Under the pieces are notes generated by a model that saw only the letters and a list, made by a program, of their open reading frames with translations, did no database searches and was not told the origin of the DNA. The position numbers and the translations under genes are program-made. Positions 47,648 to 60,232 of a DNA stretch of 64,000 bases are shown one piece after another. Origin of the DNA: Romanomermis culicivorax (Eukaryota > Nematoda > Enoplea > Mermithida > Mermithidae). Numbering within the stretch: the stretch's first letter is position 1; every line of letters starts with the position of its first letter. The DNA is taken from positions 186,001 to 250,000 of the forward strand of contig CAWUHX010000280.1 of the NCBI GenBank assembly GCA_963922205.1, read 5' to 3'.

Positions 47648-49227
47648 AAAATTATGATACTCAAATTCACAACTGCAGAGTCTTCCACAATGTTTTATAT
47701 TGGTTATGTGGATGACTGTAGCTTGCTGATAACTTTGTCAAATGAGACACAATTTGCCATCTGAAACTGTGAGGAACAATTCCAGCAGTACTTTAGTTCA
47801 CTTAACTTTGCTGATTTTGTTAGTGAATATCCTACGGGATACAAACATCAACAATATCAATAGCAATCAACATGTGCATTAACAATCCTTTTCAAGAACG
47901 AACTTTTCTAGATAATCTCTTCACATTAGCTAAGCTGCAAGTGGTCAATTGTGCATCATTTGGAAAAATATTTGAGATTCTATTAATCTATGTGAGTAGA
48001 GCTGGGATTAGGATATATATTCTACATTCTAATTACTCGTGCTTCAGCTTATTATAATTAATCATGAGAGAATGTACAACATTCCACTTGTAAAATCGAT
48101 ATTTAAGCAAATCTACATTTTCTGAACCTGGCTATTTTGTTGAGCCCTGATCAAAATGGCCCACTTTGGCCGGTTGAGCTGCTCCAGCGCCATTATGAAA
48201 CTTTGAGTATTAAAAAAAATAATGATAATAATAATAACAAAGAAGATGCTAACGATAATAATATGTCCAGCTCAACTGGACATATTTTAACAGATGTACA
48301 ACATTCCAACCAAAGTATTGCTGTTTCATCAATCTATGGTTACCAAACCTATCCTTTCTTGTGGAGCTCAAAATGGATCACACCCAACTGGACATACGCC
48401 AGAGATTGGGCAGCTTGAAAGTATCCCCATAGGGTGATGGAGCTTCTAATGAACATCATCACAATACTCACATTTATATTTTGAATATCTTAGTTTTTTT
48501 TGATATTTTTAAGTAGTCGATATTTTTTGTAAGTACATGTTCCATTTTATACCACATTCATGCAAACTTCAGCGTGAATAGGACTAAACAGTCAAAACCT
48601 GACAGTAACCTTACTTGCATGCAGAAGGTAGTCAAAGAGTTTTTATATCAGCTTTTTATCAGCCTTTGATACATATATTGCGGTTGAATACATAGTTCAG
48701 TTTACTTTCCGGGGTCTGCAACAGGTAAACAATATCTTCAGAATGTATATTTTTGGGATCGATGATTTCTTCCACACGTATGAAGCCTGCGCTGTTATTC
48801 TTTGACTGCAAAATGCAAGAATTTTTATTAACTGATGACTGCTTACGGAATTCCGTCCCTAGCAATATAAATGGCACATGAATTCCATCATCTGCCATAA
48901 CGTTTAAGTCTTCTTCCATCAAGGATGAAATATTTGATTAAAATGACAGGTTGGCTGTTCGGGTACAATTTTGAATATTGGGAGTTTTTGATCTTGTTGT
49001 TCAATGAAATGTATGGTGATGGCTTGTTGTGACGCTTTATTGAAAGCATGACTGAATTTTTCTTGTGCTCTAAAGTTTTCATGTAGAATTTGAAGGCTAG
49101 TTCATCAGTTGTATTATTTCCCAACGGGCAAATGTCATTTGTGTATTCATTGTAGGATTGGCGTTTGCACAATAAAGCTTTCTTTGGGTCTCTATATATA
49201 GCCAAATAATAGAAAAATCTTTCGTCT
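47648..49227. other. Unrecognised open frames, no supported gene
   Basis: Plus-strand 48137-48418 (93 codons) includes an N/D-rich run (48210-48265) and SNQSIAVSSIYGYQTYPFLWSSKW, not recognised. Minus-strand 48659-48922 and 48888-49205 overlap and could be one frameshifted frame (DDGIHVPFILLGTEF; NSQPVILIKYFIL); also not recognised. These may be decayed mobile-element genes. Confidence 0.3.
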
Positions 49228-50007
49228 GGTTCCTATTTCGGAAATGGTATCCCTGCTATAAAGACTAATATCATGATTTCGAGGAGTATTCATGTTGGCT
49301 TTACCTGTAAATAGAACTAGCAGGATAGTATACAACAACAATAGATGAAATTTAGACATATTGCATTCAGCAAAAAAACTTCAGTATTCGATTTTTGTAG
49401 AACTTCAGTTTGCATAATGACATAACCATGGACACAAATATGATCCTTTAAAGCTTTTTATGCATAAAAATCATCTTGATCTGAGAAGGAAACTAGGACA
49501 AGAAAATTAATTTAGTTTCATAGTTGTGAGTTCTTTTTTCAAACTCCCTGGATTCAACATACAGTTTGATATATTGAATGGTATAGCAGTAATCACAAGA
49601 AAAAATATCCAGAAGCATAATTGTAGATCAGCCTTTGGAACTTTGCTCCCTTGTCTGAAGTTTCCAAACATATTGCATAGGCAAGGTCATATAGCAAAAG
49701 CCACATGATCTGCCTGTAGATAGAATATTAGCATGAAAACCAACTCTGATCAAAATGGGAAAGAACACTTCACTAAAGTTCATATTCTTTAGTCTGGAAT
49801 TCTTAGTGCACTCATTCCACTTACCTTTGAAGTTTGAGAACATTTTAATATATGTCAAAATAAATTGAGTTGAAAAAATCATGTCAATTTATGGTCATGT
49901 GTTATTCATCTTTTTTCTTTTTAAAATGCAGCCAAGTTTAGTATCGCATCGCTCATATGTGAACTCTGCCACAGATGTGAATAGTCGATTGGTGCCTGTA
50001 TAGAATG

Positions 50008-50103
50008 CACACAAATGCAAATGCAAATGGAAATGCATGCAAATGTAAATGCACACAAATGCAAATGCAAATGCATGCAAAGGCAAATGCATGTGAATGT
50101 ATG
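50008..50103. repeat. ATGCAAAT-rich microsatellite, copy B
   Basis: Shorter relative of 13732-13852: ACAAATGCAAATGC units with ATGCATGC interruptions. Confidence 0.8.
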
Positions 50104-51046
50104 CAAAAACAAATAGGGGTCTTTGCATTCAACTCCAACAGGCATTTTAACCTGCTGGAGCATCGTATCTGTGTTCCCCTAGCAAAAGTTTTCAATGATG
50201 TGTGATGACAAATACATGTTCAACTCGTCTCTAAATTTGGGCCGAAAATACTATCAGAGATCTGAAACATAAATGAAAAGATTAAACAGCAGTAATTGCG
50301 GAAACTCACCTTAGTGGTTTTGTATCCCCGTGAAAAAAACAAAAATTTTCTTTACTTCGGAATTTTCCCAATGTTATGTTATCCATACAATTGTACACCA
50401 ACTTTGTTTTACAATGTTCAATACTGAAGAAGTTTCTGTGCTAGAGTATGATCATCGATATGACTCATGAGTAATGAGATTATCAGCATTCTTTACATAA
50501 ATACTTTGAATTTTTCAGACATTGCCATCAGTGCCTTGAAACTCGCTGCCATTAATCCCAAAGATGGCATACTGTAGTTCACCTAACAATAAAGTATCTG
50601 TTCTGCTGCAAATAAGTCCAATAAATAACTGGAGTTTCAGTTACATCATAGTTTAACTTGATTTTCAGCAAAGTCATTTTGTAGAAGATGTAAAGAAAGT
50701 ATAAAGAATAGGCATATAATTTAATTTTAAATGAATTTTAATGGATTTCGTCCATCAAAAATGCAGAATTCAGAAGAAAATTGGTGTCTACTTAGCAGGA
50801 GACGTTATGCAAAATAGAACTACATTGGTTTTTTATAAGAAGCAAAAACTCAAAAAATTCCACTTCGTAATAGAAGCATACAAAATGATATAGCACAGAT
50901 GTTCACAACAACATAAACTGTCTAATAGTATCAATGGATCATTCAACAATGTGATTTTCAATTGAGGATGATTGATTCTAATACATACCTGAAAGAAGTG
51001 TTCAAATAACACACGAATTTCAATCAAATAAAATGCGAAATGAATT

Positions 51047-51568
51047 TGTTGTAGTGTGTTTCCGCCGATTTTGCTACACACTCCTCATTTTTTGTCGATT
51101 CGCACATAAGGCCTGCAAGTACCAAGTGGAGTGAGCAACGTGGACCATCGACAGTCGTCTTACTGTAGGGCATGTCGGTACGGGTGCATTTGGTTGCTCT
51201 CCTGTGCATGATTATTGTTTCTTATATACTTACCACTAGTTATTTTTATGCGTACTCGCCCCCTCCCAGCGCGCCCAACCTTTTCTTAGTGTGTTTCTCG
51301 TAGTGCGTGGGAGTGATTGTTATCTCGCCCCCTTTCCTTTGTATAGAAAGTGTCTATTTTGTGTGAGGTAAAATCAGAGAGAATTCTCCTTTTATTCTTC
51401 CTTATTTAAATTGGGAGACAGGTTAAGGAATTGAGTCGTCCTTAATCTGTTGGGTAATTAGTGTCGGGTTTAGGTACATTTAGTAAGTTAATCGGGTAAG
51501 CATGGGTGTTGGAAATACGTGCATTAAGGACGAACCTTGGAATCCCACTCCTGCATGATTCATCAACA
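51047..51568 (+). mobile_element. Solo LTR, Ty3/gypsy-type (copy B only)
   Basis: 522 bp, TGTTGTAGTGTG...ATCAACA, target duplication AATT (51043-51046 and 51569-51572). The empty site is in copy A near 16366. Confidence 0.9.
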
Positions 51569-52219
51569 AATTCACTAGATTACTCAATTGGTGTCCTTGA
51601 TAAAAGATATTTATTTGGCGACCAATACTAGTGCTTTTCTGCTAGACAATCCACTCATACTAGTGGGCACTTGTTCTGCACACTCAGGCCAACCCTACTA
51701 AACAATGTCAAAGTATAGACACATCCCAACTAACCTAGTTCATGTTGTGCATCTATTTTGTTAGCTCAAACAAGGATAATGGTTCGAGCCCCTACCATAC
51801 CCTGTTTTTTTTTCATTTCACTTTCACATCATTTCACCAACTAATTCTTTTGATACGCAGCATCCAAACCAAAAATCTAGTTTGGAAAATTTAGCTGATC
51901 AGTATTTGACTATGGTCTGCTGAAACGCCGTCTGAAGGCATGTGATGCTGATGCAGATAGGCCAATTTTGATGCTTTGGCTTTGGAATTTGGGCAAAAGT
52001 CAAATGCTCCTAACAACAAATGCACCTCAAAGATTTTTCTTCAATGTTCAAGAGATGTTCTTTAGCATACAACAATTGTTTAATTAATTGAAATTGTTGA
52101 TCATATGTTCGAAATAAAACTTGAATATCAGACAGTTTTTTCCATATATGTTTGATATGGTATTTTGTGTAAAAATCTGATCACTCTGTCTGCATAAAAA
52201 TCCGAGAATTTTTTATCCC

Positions 52220-52775
52220 AATCACATAGAGTTGATCAGGAAGTATACAAAGAAGCAGATCAATGGTGCTTTTGATTGAAATTCGATGCAGAGCAGTTGC
52301 TGGGTATTGTTTGCAGTGTGATCTGTTGTATGAAAATTTTTGATCTAGATGGTATCAAGTTGATCAGGAAATATGAAAATTAGCAGATCAATGGCGGTTT
52401 TTGATGAAATTCGATGCAGAGCAATTGTTAGACATGGTTTTCAGTGTGATTTGATGTCTGCAAATTTTTGATCCAGATCGAATAAAGTTGATCCAGAAGT
52501 ATAAAAAGCAGCAGATCAATGATTGTTTTTGATGAAATTCAATGCAGATCAGTTGCTGGCTATTATTTTCAGTGTGATCTGACGTCTGCAAATTTTTGAT
52601 CTAGATCGAATAAAGTTGATCAGGAAGTATGAAAACTAACACATCAATAGTTGTTTTTGATGAAATTTGATCGATTCAGAGCAGTTGCTGGTTATTGTTT
52701 GGAGTGTGATCTGATGTCTGTGAATTTTTGATCTAGATCGAATAAAGTTGATCAGGGAGTATAAAAATTAGCAGG
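52220..52775. repeat. 128-bp satellite, short array
   Basis: Four to five monomers of the satellite expanded in copy A (17690-21065), directly left of the reverse transcriptase remnant. It has no higher-order repeat. Confidence 0.9.
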
Positions 52776-53543
52776 AAACGTGTGATCCTTTTGGACTTTA
52801 GACTTAAAAGCAGGGTATTGGCAAATCCCTCTAGACATCGCTTCACCCCATAAAATGACTTTCGTCAGCCAACAAGGCTTGTTCCAATTCAAAGTTTTGC
52901 CTTTCGGTTTGAAAAACGCTCCCACCCAATTACAGAGACTGATGGAACAGATTCTACATCCATACATATGGAAAATCTGTCTCGTCTACATCAATCATAT
53001 AATAGTCTTTTTGCAAACGTATAACAATCATCTAGAGCATATTTAATTGATTTTTTAAGCTCTCTGTGATGTTAATCTAATGTTGCGACTCGATAAATGC
53101 AAATTCGTACCAAAACAGGTAAAATTTTTCGGCCATCTGTTGAGCAAATGGATATGAAATACAAAATAAAAGAAGACCATCTAGCAGCTTTTGATCAGAT
53201 GAAAACAGCCTTAACTTCTACACCTTTTTTGCGATATCCCATCTATGATGAAAAAAAATCAAAGTTCTTTATTCAGACCGATGCTAGCAGGACAGCTATT
53301 GGTGCAATTTTGTATAAGGGAAATGAAAACGATCAGTGAGTAATCACAGACAACAGTAGAGTCTTGTCTGATGTTGAAACTTGTTACAGTATGACTGAAA
53401 ACAAATGTCTCACTATTGTAGAAGCTTTTCGCTGGTATAGACACTATGTCTATGTTCAAAAGGTAATGGTCAGATCTGATTATAAACCTCTGCAATCGAT
53501 TAAAGAAGAAAAACATCGAAATTCACGACCTCAGAACATTGCT

Positions 53544-54100
53544 TGTTGTAGTGTGTTTCCACCCATTTTGCTATATTTTGTCGTTTTTGTCGTTTCACGC
53601 ATGAGGCCGCCAAGTACCAAGTGGAGCGAGCAATGCGGACCATCGACAGCCGTCTTACTGTAGGGCATGGTGGTATGCGTGCGTTGGCTCTCTCTCTCTC
53701 CGATGGTATGTAAAAAATTGTTTTTATATCGTATGTTCAGCCTTGGTTTTTATATCATACTCGCTGCCTCCCCGCACGCCTATTTTCATTGTCTTTTCTC
53801 CGTAGTGCATGGGAGTGAATTTTTGTGCTCTCGCCCAGCCCCATTTTGTTAGTAAGTCTTTTTATTGCATAAAGGTAAAATTTTAAGAAAGGTTTCCTTT
53901 CTTGCGTTCATTTTAACTTGGGAGACAAGTTAAGGAAGCATCTTTCCTTAATTTGTAGGGTAATTAGTGTCAGGTTTAAGTACATTTACTTAACCTAATC
54001 GGGTAAGCATGGGCGTGGGAAATACAGACATTAAGGACGAACCCTGGGATCCCACTCCTGCCTGACTCATCAAGCACCGACCTAGCATCAAAATACAACA
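53544..54100 (+). mobile_element. Solo LTR nested in gypsy RNase H (shared with copy A)
   Basis: 557 bp with target duplication TGCT (53540-53543 and 54101-54104), orthologous in position to 21836-22394. Confidence 0.93.
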
Positions 54101-54811
54101 TGCTATAATACTTCAAGACTACAACTATCGCGTTAAATATATAAAACGAAAAGAAGACACTTGTGCTGACTTTCTGTCACAAAACAAAACTCGTTCTAAA
54201 CCGAAATTGATGTCTAAAGAAGAAGTGGCAGACGAAACATTTAGACCGACATTTTGCGAACAGAAGAAAATCGTTGCGGTCCTGACTAGATTGATGACTC
54301 GACAAGAAGAAGAAAATGGCAAACTTCCTTCTCGTGACAAACTGCCTACAGTCGAAAATGATTTCAAACAACCTGAAAAACCTGCTAGAAACGTCCGAAA
54401 AAAAGCCTGAAGCACAGAAGAATGATCCGTATATTGTGAAACTTCTAAAAATTCTAGAAGAGAAATTTTCTCTGTATTCCATACCAAAAATAAAATACTG
54501 TACCAAACGTCAAAACAAGCTAATACAGCTTCGGCGATAGCAGTTCAGACTACTCTAATTGAGAGCAGTTTGTATCAATTTCATGGTGCAAAAATTTTGA
54601 GTCATCAGGCTCATTCGCACTACTGCGATGATCTGACAACATTTCTGGTGGCTGAAAATAGAAGAATCGATCATAAAATGGACAAAAACGTGTAAAGTTT
54701 GTCAACAAACAACTTCTCAGTTGCTAAAACCACCTCCACTTTTGCCAATTCAGCCGAAATATCCGTTTGAAATCATCGCGACCGACAATGTAAATATTTC
54801 TCCTCTCCATG

Positions 54812-55257
54812 TGCAATGGTTCTCGCACACTGGGTGGTAGCTTCTCTACCACGGGCTGCACAGCCCTACATCGCATGTTACGACTGCAGCAGTGCCCGTC
54901 ACAAAAATCCAGGTCTGGGCCCATGACTTGGTTCAGCAACACCAAATCTACGGGTTCAGAGGAAAATGCTCGAAGGTTGTGCATCGTCACATTCTCCTCG
55001 TAGGGAAGCGTGACGCCCTCATCACAACATACCTCCCCCTGCTGAGGCATGCAAGGGGCCCCCTGGTATGGTCACCATGTAACGGTTCTTGCACACTGGG
55101 TGGTAGCTTCTCTACCACCAACTGCACAGCCCTGCATTGCCTGTTATGACTGCAGCAGTGCCTGTCACAAAAATCCTGGTCTGGGCCCATGACTTGGCTG
55201 AGCAACATCAAGTCTACGGGTTCGTAGGAAAATGCGCAAAGGTTGGGCATCATCACA
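54812..55257 (-). mobile_element. TRIM with hairpin-rich 180-bp LTRs
   Basis: 446 bp flanked by target duplication CATG (54808-54811 and 55258-55261); the empty site is in copy A near 23106. Two 180-bp direct repeats (54812-54991 and 55078-55257), each with TG...CA ends and about 13% different by eye, flank an 86-bp interior (54992-55077). On the minus strand the interior opens with TGGTGACCATACCAGG, a good primer-binding site directly after the 5' LTR, and ends GAGGAGAA directly before the 3' LTR, a good polypurine tract. The LTRs have strong local hairpins such as GTGGTAG-CTTCT-CTACCAC, GGGCT-GCAC-AGCCC, GACTTG...CAAGTC and CTACG-GGTT-CGTAG. There is no coding capacity and base composition is much GC-richer than its surroundings. 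Confidence 0.85.
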
Positions 55258-55317
55258 CATGAGAAACGGTCGTAGTTCATAGTTTCTCAAGACTATTTCA
55301 CTCACCAAATGGGTAAG

Positions 55318-55916
55318 TGTTGTAGTGTGTTTCCACTGATTTTTCTGGATTTTGTAATAGTTTTGTCAATTTCGTAAAAATGCACGCAAGTACAACACAT
55401 CCAACCATGCCCAACCTGGCCCAGCGCGACAGCTACTGTAGAAGACGGTTTTTGTGAATTAGTTAGTGTGTATTATTGATTCTTCTCATGCTTATCGTCC
55501 ATTATATTATAATTATACATTTTCGTCTGTACTTTACTCAACTCGTTTTTATATTGGTAAGACATCATGTTTTTTGGAAGGGGCGATTTTTAGGTAAGCT
55601 TTATGAATAAATGTTTAGTTAGAAAAGCGTTTTATTTGTGTCCAAAAGTGTGTCACCTTGTCTGACTAGTTTTAGTCAGGCATTTCTTGGAAAGCTAGTA
55701 TTCTGTTCTTGACTTCTCGCCCCTGTGTGAGGAGTCATTCCGAGGTTTAGGGCAGGGGCAGGGAAGCACTGGCATTAAGGTCGATCCCTGGCTATCTCTC
55801 CTGCATAACAATTTCCCTTGCCGATTTTACACCCCTTCCTCCGACCTGAGGGATCAAGGAGGCAAAAAATCGGTCAGAGACGCCCCGAAACGCCCATCTT
55901 ATTTTCAAATACAACA
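55318..55916 (+). mobile_element. Solo LTR, diverged family (copy B only)
   Basis: 599 bp, TGTTGTAGTGTG...AATACAACA, target duplication TAAG (55314-55317 and 55917-55920), empty in copy A near 23155. It shares only the tips with the other LTRs; the interior differs, so it is a separate subfamily. Confidence 0.9.
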
Positions 55917-56619
55917 TAAGCACTCATTTGATCCTGGATCAGAAAGCAGCCACCATCATCAGAAGTTTCATAAATAATGTAATTGTGGTTCACAGAAGCC
56001 CAAAATACCTGCTATCGGACAACGATGCAGGTTTCACCTCGAATTTGATGAAATATGTCAGGAATCTCTTGAAGGTCAGAAATATCAACACTACTGCATA
56101 TCACCCACAATGTAACAGCATGGTCCAAGGATTTAATCAAACGTTGATTTCACAATGAAAGAAATTCACGGCCAATGATCCCGATAACTTGGAAAGATAT
56201 TTGCCTTTTGCCACATTTATAATGCTCTACCTCACACAGCTACTCACTTTTCTCCCTTTCATGTTTTGCCAGGGTACAAACTCAGAATCACTATTTATTT
56301 CGATTGCACAAAAAATCTAACGTTTCTGCTGAACTACAATGCCTATCAACATATCTTCACTCAGGCACAACTAATGTTGTATAGTAAAGTTTTGGAAAAT
56401 TTGAAAAACGCTGCAAAATCGAATAAACATTTTACAGAAAATCAAAAGAAAAAAAATAATCTTAACAATCTAGTGCTGCTAATTAACAGTAAAAAATGGA
56501 CAAGAATCGATAGAGACTTTGTTGGACCCTTTCTAGTGGTCGAAAACTCCGACATTCAGCAAAACGTTATTACAATAAATATTAAACTTCATTTACACAC
56601 TTTGAAATTTTGAAAATTC

Positions 56620-57870
56620 TAAAATTTTAGGAGATAATTTTGAGAATTTTAGAATTTCACAAAATCTTTGAAAAACTCAGAATTCGAAATTTTGAAATAC
56701 TTGGACATTTCATATAATTTTGGAAAAAATTTATGAAAATTTGAAATTGAAAAAAAAAATTTTAAACTGTAGAAAAATTGGATGTTTTAAACAATATTCG
56801 GAAAAACTAATTTTAAAATATTTTAAGTTTTTGGAATGTAGGATAATTTTCAAAATTTTTGAAAGGAAAATTTTGCATTCAAAAGATCAAACTCTTTAAT
56901 AAATTCGGAATTTTAAAAAACTTATGAACTCCGCAGTATTTTAGACAACGAAACTCGGATTTCGAAAAGTTAAAAATTTCGAAAAAAAGTTTTAATTCCA
57001 AGAATTTAAAAATTAAAATTTGAAAAATTTGAAAAATCTAAAATTCGAAAAATTTGATCAATTGGAAAAATTTGAAACATAAAAAATTTGAGCAACTTCA
57101 GATTTGAAAAGTTTGAGATTTGAAAAATCTAAAATTCGAAAAATTTGATCAATTGGAAAAATTTAAAACATAAAAAATTTGAACAACTTCAGATTTGAAA
57201 AGTTTGAGATTTGAAAATTTTAAAATTCAAAAAATTTAAGATTCGAAAACTTAAGATTTGAAAATTTCAAAATTTGAAAAATTTGAAATATTTGAAATTT
57301 GGAAATTTTGAAATTTCAAAAATTTAAAGTTTGGAAAATTTTAAATTTCGAAAATGTAAAATTTCCAGAATTTGAAAATTTGGAAATTTGACACATTTGA
57401 AGAATTAAAAATTTCAAAAATTTGAAAATTTGAGATTTTCGAAAAATTTAAAATTTTAAATTCAAACATTAAATATTTGAAAATTGAAAAAGTTGAATAA
57501 ATTAAAACTTTAAAAATTTCAAAAATTTAAAACTTCAAAAATTTGAAAAATATAAAATCTCAAAAATTTAAAAAATTTTAAAAATTTGAGATTTGAAAAT
57601 TTTAAAATTTAAAAAATTTAAGATTTGAAAATTTTAAAATTTGACAAATTTTAAAAATTCAAAATTTCAATAATTTGAAAATGAGAAAATTTCGAAGAAT
57701 TTAAAGTTTTAAATTCAGAACATGAAAAATTTAAAATTGAAAAGGTTGAATAAATTAAAACTCCAAAAATTTCAAACTTCAGAAATTTGAAAGTTGAAAA
57801 ATTTCAAAAGTTTAAAATTTCAAAAGTTTCAAAAATTTAAAATTTCAAGAATCTGACAAAAAATTTTTTT
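56620..57870. repeat. AAATTTGAAA-type low-complexity tract, copy B
   Basis: Partner of 24260-25520, with the same succession of short A/T/G words and small indels. Confidence 0.85.
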
Positions 57871-58587
57871 TATAAAGTTACAAATTTTGCCATGCTTTTG
57901 AAGGGGGAAACGTTTGATATGGAAAATTTTGAGAATTCAGAAGCTTGGTACGCTGGTAAAGCAATAAGACAATAATAAAAGATGCGCACTGCTCTCTGCC
58001 GAATCCAAACTACAGCAATTACATGTGAATGGTCCACTAAGGCTCGCACTCAGGCAACTTCCAACAGTTGCAAAATTATTATGCACTACAACACACGATT
58101 GATATAAATAGCACTCATGAACAATTTATCCGCTGTTGTTGAAACCAATTAATAAAAAAATACATTTCATAGAACAGAAAGCATGCCAAAAAAATAAGTC
58201 CAAATATCCACAGACTCAAAGTAGTAATGCAAAATTTCCAACAATTAAATGGTAAACAAAAACAGTGCAATAGAAACAAAAAGCCGGACTACTTTTTGAG
58301 AGCTTTTTTGTGATATGATTATCGTGGAATTCAAACTTTTTTTGCGTTTTTTAGACCTAAAATTGAAATAACATAAGATAATAGATAACATAACCGTAAC
58401 AAATTGATGTGAAAACTAGCGGCATCCAGAAAACGACAATTTTTGATGTGGTTAGTGCGATTTTGAACATATTGACCAGCATCTGAAAACAAAATTATCA
58501 AATTATCAAAAAAAAGTCTAAAAAATGTTTTTAACATTGCAAACGTTAACACGCAATATTTACTAGACCATGGTGTGATATTCACTT

Positions 58588-59439
58588 TGTCAGAGGGTCA
58601 ATTCCTCTGACCTTTGGTCCTCTAATTACCTCACTTTTATTTTCTAAAGTTTCTTTGTTGTTAAAGTGTTTCCATTTATTCTTAGGTAAACAAACCGATA
58701 AAACGGTTTGTGTCACATACATTTTTGGTCCAAAATAAATAAATGGTGGGCGTGAAAGTTTTGCATGCAACTAGCAAGTTGATGTTAGGCGCGTTGCAGT
58801 ATGTTTTTTCATTCTGATAATTCATTTTTATTATCGCCTGGTCGTTTTTTATTGCGTCTTCGGAGAAGCGTCTCCATTCTGCATATTGTGCTCGTCCCAT
58901 CCGAAGGATTGGACGTTTGTGTAAAGACCCACGGTGACTCAGGAAGAGACGAGGGCGCATTCGCCGTTTTGTTTATTGTGTGTTTTGGAATTCGCGTCGC
59001 GGATCAATCTTGAGGATTTACGTGGCCTGAGGAGGTTTTCAACGTTCAGTTTTGATCAAGGAAATCTGTGAGTTGTTGTTCTGGAGTCAGGTAGATTGTT
59101 CTCGTCTTTGGATAAGTTTCAGCATAGGCTGTGGACTAAGATATCCTGAAGTCCCTGTGGCTCTCTGCACAGGGACGAATAGAAGGATCAGCAAAGCAGG
59201 GAGGAGACCGGCGTTTGTGTTCACATACTTTGGCACTTTGCATATTCGTTTCTTGCTTACTTTCACTATTGTATTTACTACACCTTCGTTTATTCAAAAT
59301 AAATATCTTCATTCACCAAGTCTCAGGTATCTGCAGTAGGATTGTGATTAGTACCGGGTTAGCATCAGGGGCCGTACCAGTTTGGATCTCCCAAGAACCG
59401 CAGGTAGGCAGCCGAGGGTATACGACGGCCCATACGACA
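58588..59439 (+). mobile_element. Solo LTR of another family (copy B only)
   Basis: 852 bp, TGTCAGAGGGTC...ATACGACA, target duplication ACTT (58584-58587 and 59440-59443); copy A is empty near 26242. The left end forms a hairpin GTCAGAGG-GTCAATT-CCTCTGAC. An AATAAA lies at about 59298, a likely polyadenylation signal. It is less AT-rich than its surroundings. Confidence 0.85.
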
Positions 59440-60232
59440 ACTTGCTGGAATTCAATCAATCATTTAATATTACAGGAGCGGCATTTGGCTACACTGGAAA
59501 GTTGATGGATGAAGGAGAAATCCAAAGAACTAAATATTTGGCATAGGTAATATTTTTTACAAATCAGGAGACTAATATAAAACAAGTTTACTTTACTCTC
59601 TTCATTTAACATTAGTCTATGGCCCTGATTTCATTACAATGAAAATAGAAAATAGAATAGCATGTCTATTCTAATAGAAACTTACTCAAAGATATAATAT
59701 GCACATACTCAATGTTTTCAAGTGTCAAATTGTTTCTATGATCAGACAAAATTAATTTGTACAACAAATAAGAGAGCTCACTGTAAGCAGATACCAAAGA
59801 TGCATACAAAGTTTTAAACAAATTTCACGGGTTTTTTTTCAGTCGAAAACAAAAGTAAACTTTTCTCCTCAGTCCAAGCTTTGTTCTGCCCCTGTGTATA
59901 TCTTCCATTGTTATTGCTTTTTAGACAATGGGCTTCTAAATTGCAGTTAACTTGACAAAAGTTAAATTCTATCAGTAAATGATAAAACATGCTTATTCTG
60001 GAAATTTTGAGCGAAATTGCATTTTCAGCTGCAAATTTTTAAAAAATTCTAAATTAGGTGCAAACAGGTCTCAGAATCCCAAAAAACTGCAGGAAAGTGC
60101 GATGAGCATGCATACAGTAAAACCAGGAGGACTTCATTTTGTCATTTTAATGCTTCTTGAGCATCCTCAATTTGAAAAAATGTTAGATTTAGCACCTGAA
60201 AATCTGGTATCTACCGATCATCTACTATGCAC

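Larger units (their letters stand above)
52795..56615 (+). pseudogene. Ty3/gypsy pol remnant, copy B
   Basis: Same domain order as 21090-24250. Reverse transcriptase: ADIL-like start is missing, VLPFGLKNAPTQLQRLMEQ is present, and the YLDD site reads YINH. RNase H (53097-53543) keeps TDAS but has a TGA at 53338. The linker continues after the solo LTR at 54101. In integrase the first aspartate is kept (ATDNVNIS), the second is present (LLSDNDAGF) and the glutamate is replaced (MVQGFNQ). The gene is further split by a TRIM (54812-55257) and a solo LTR (55318-55916), and its tail reads to about 56610. It is inactive. Confidence 0.88.
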
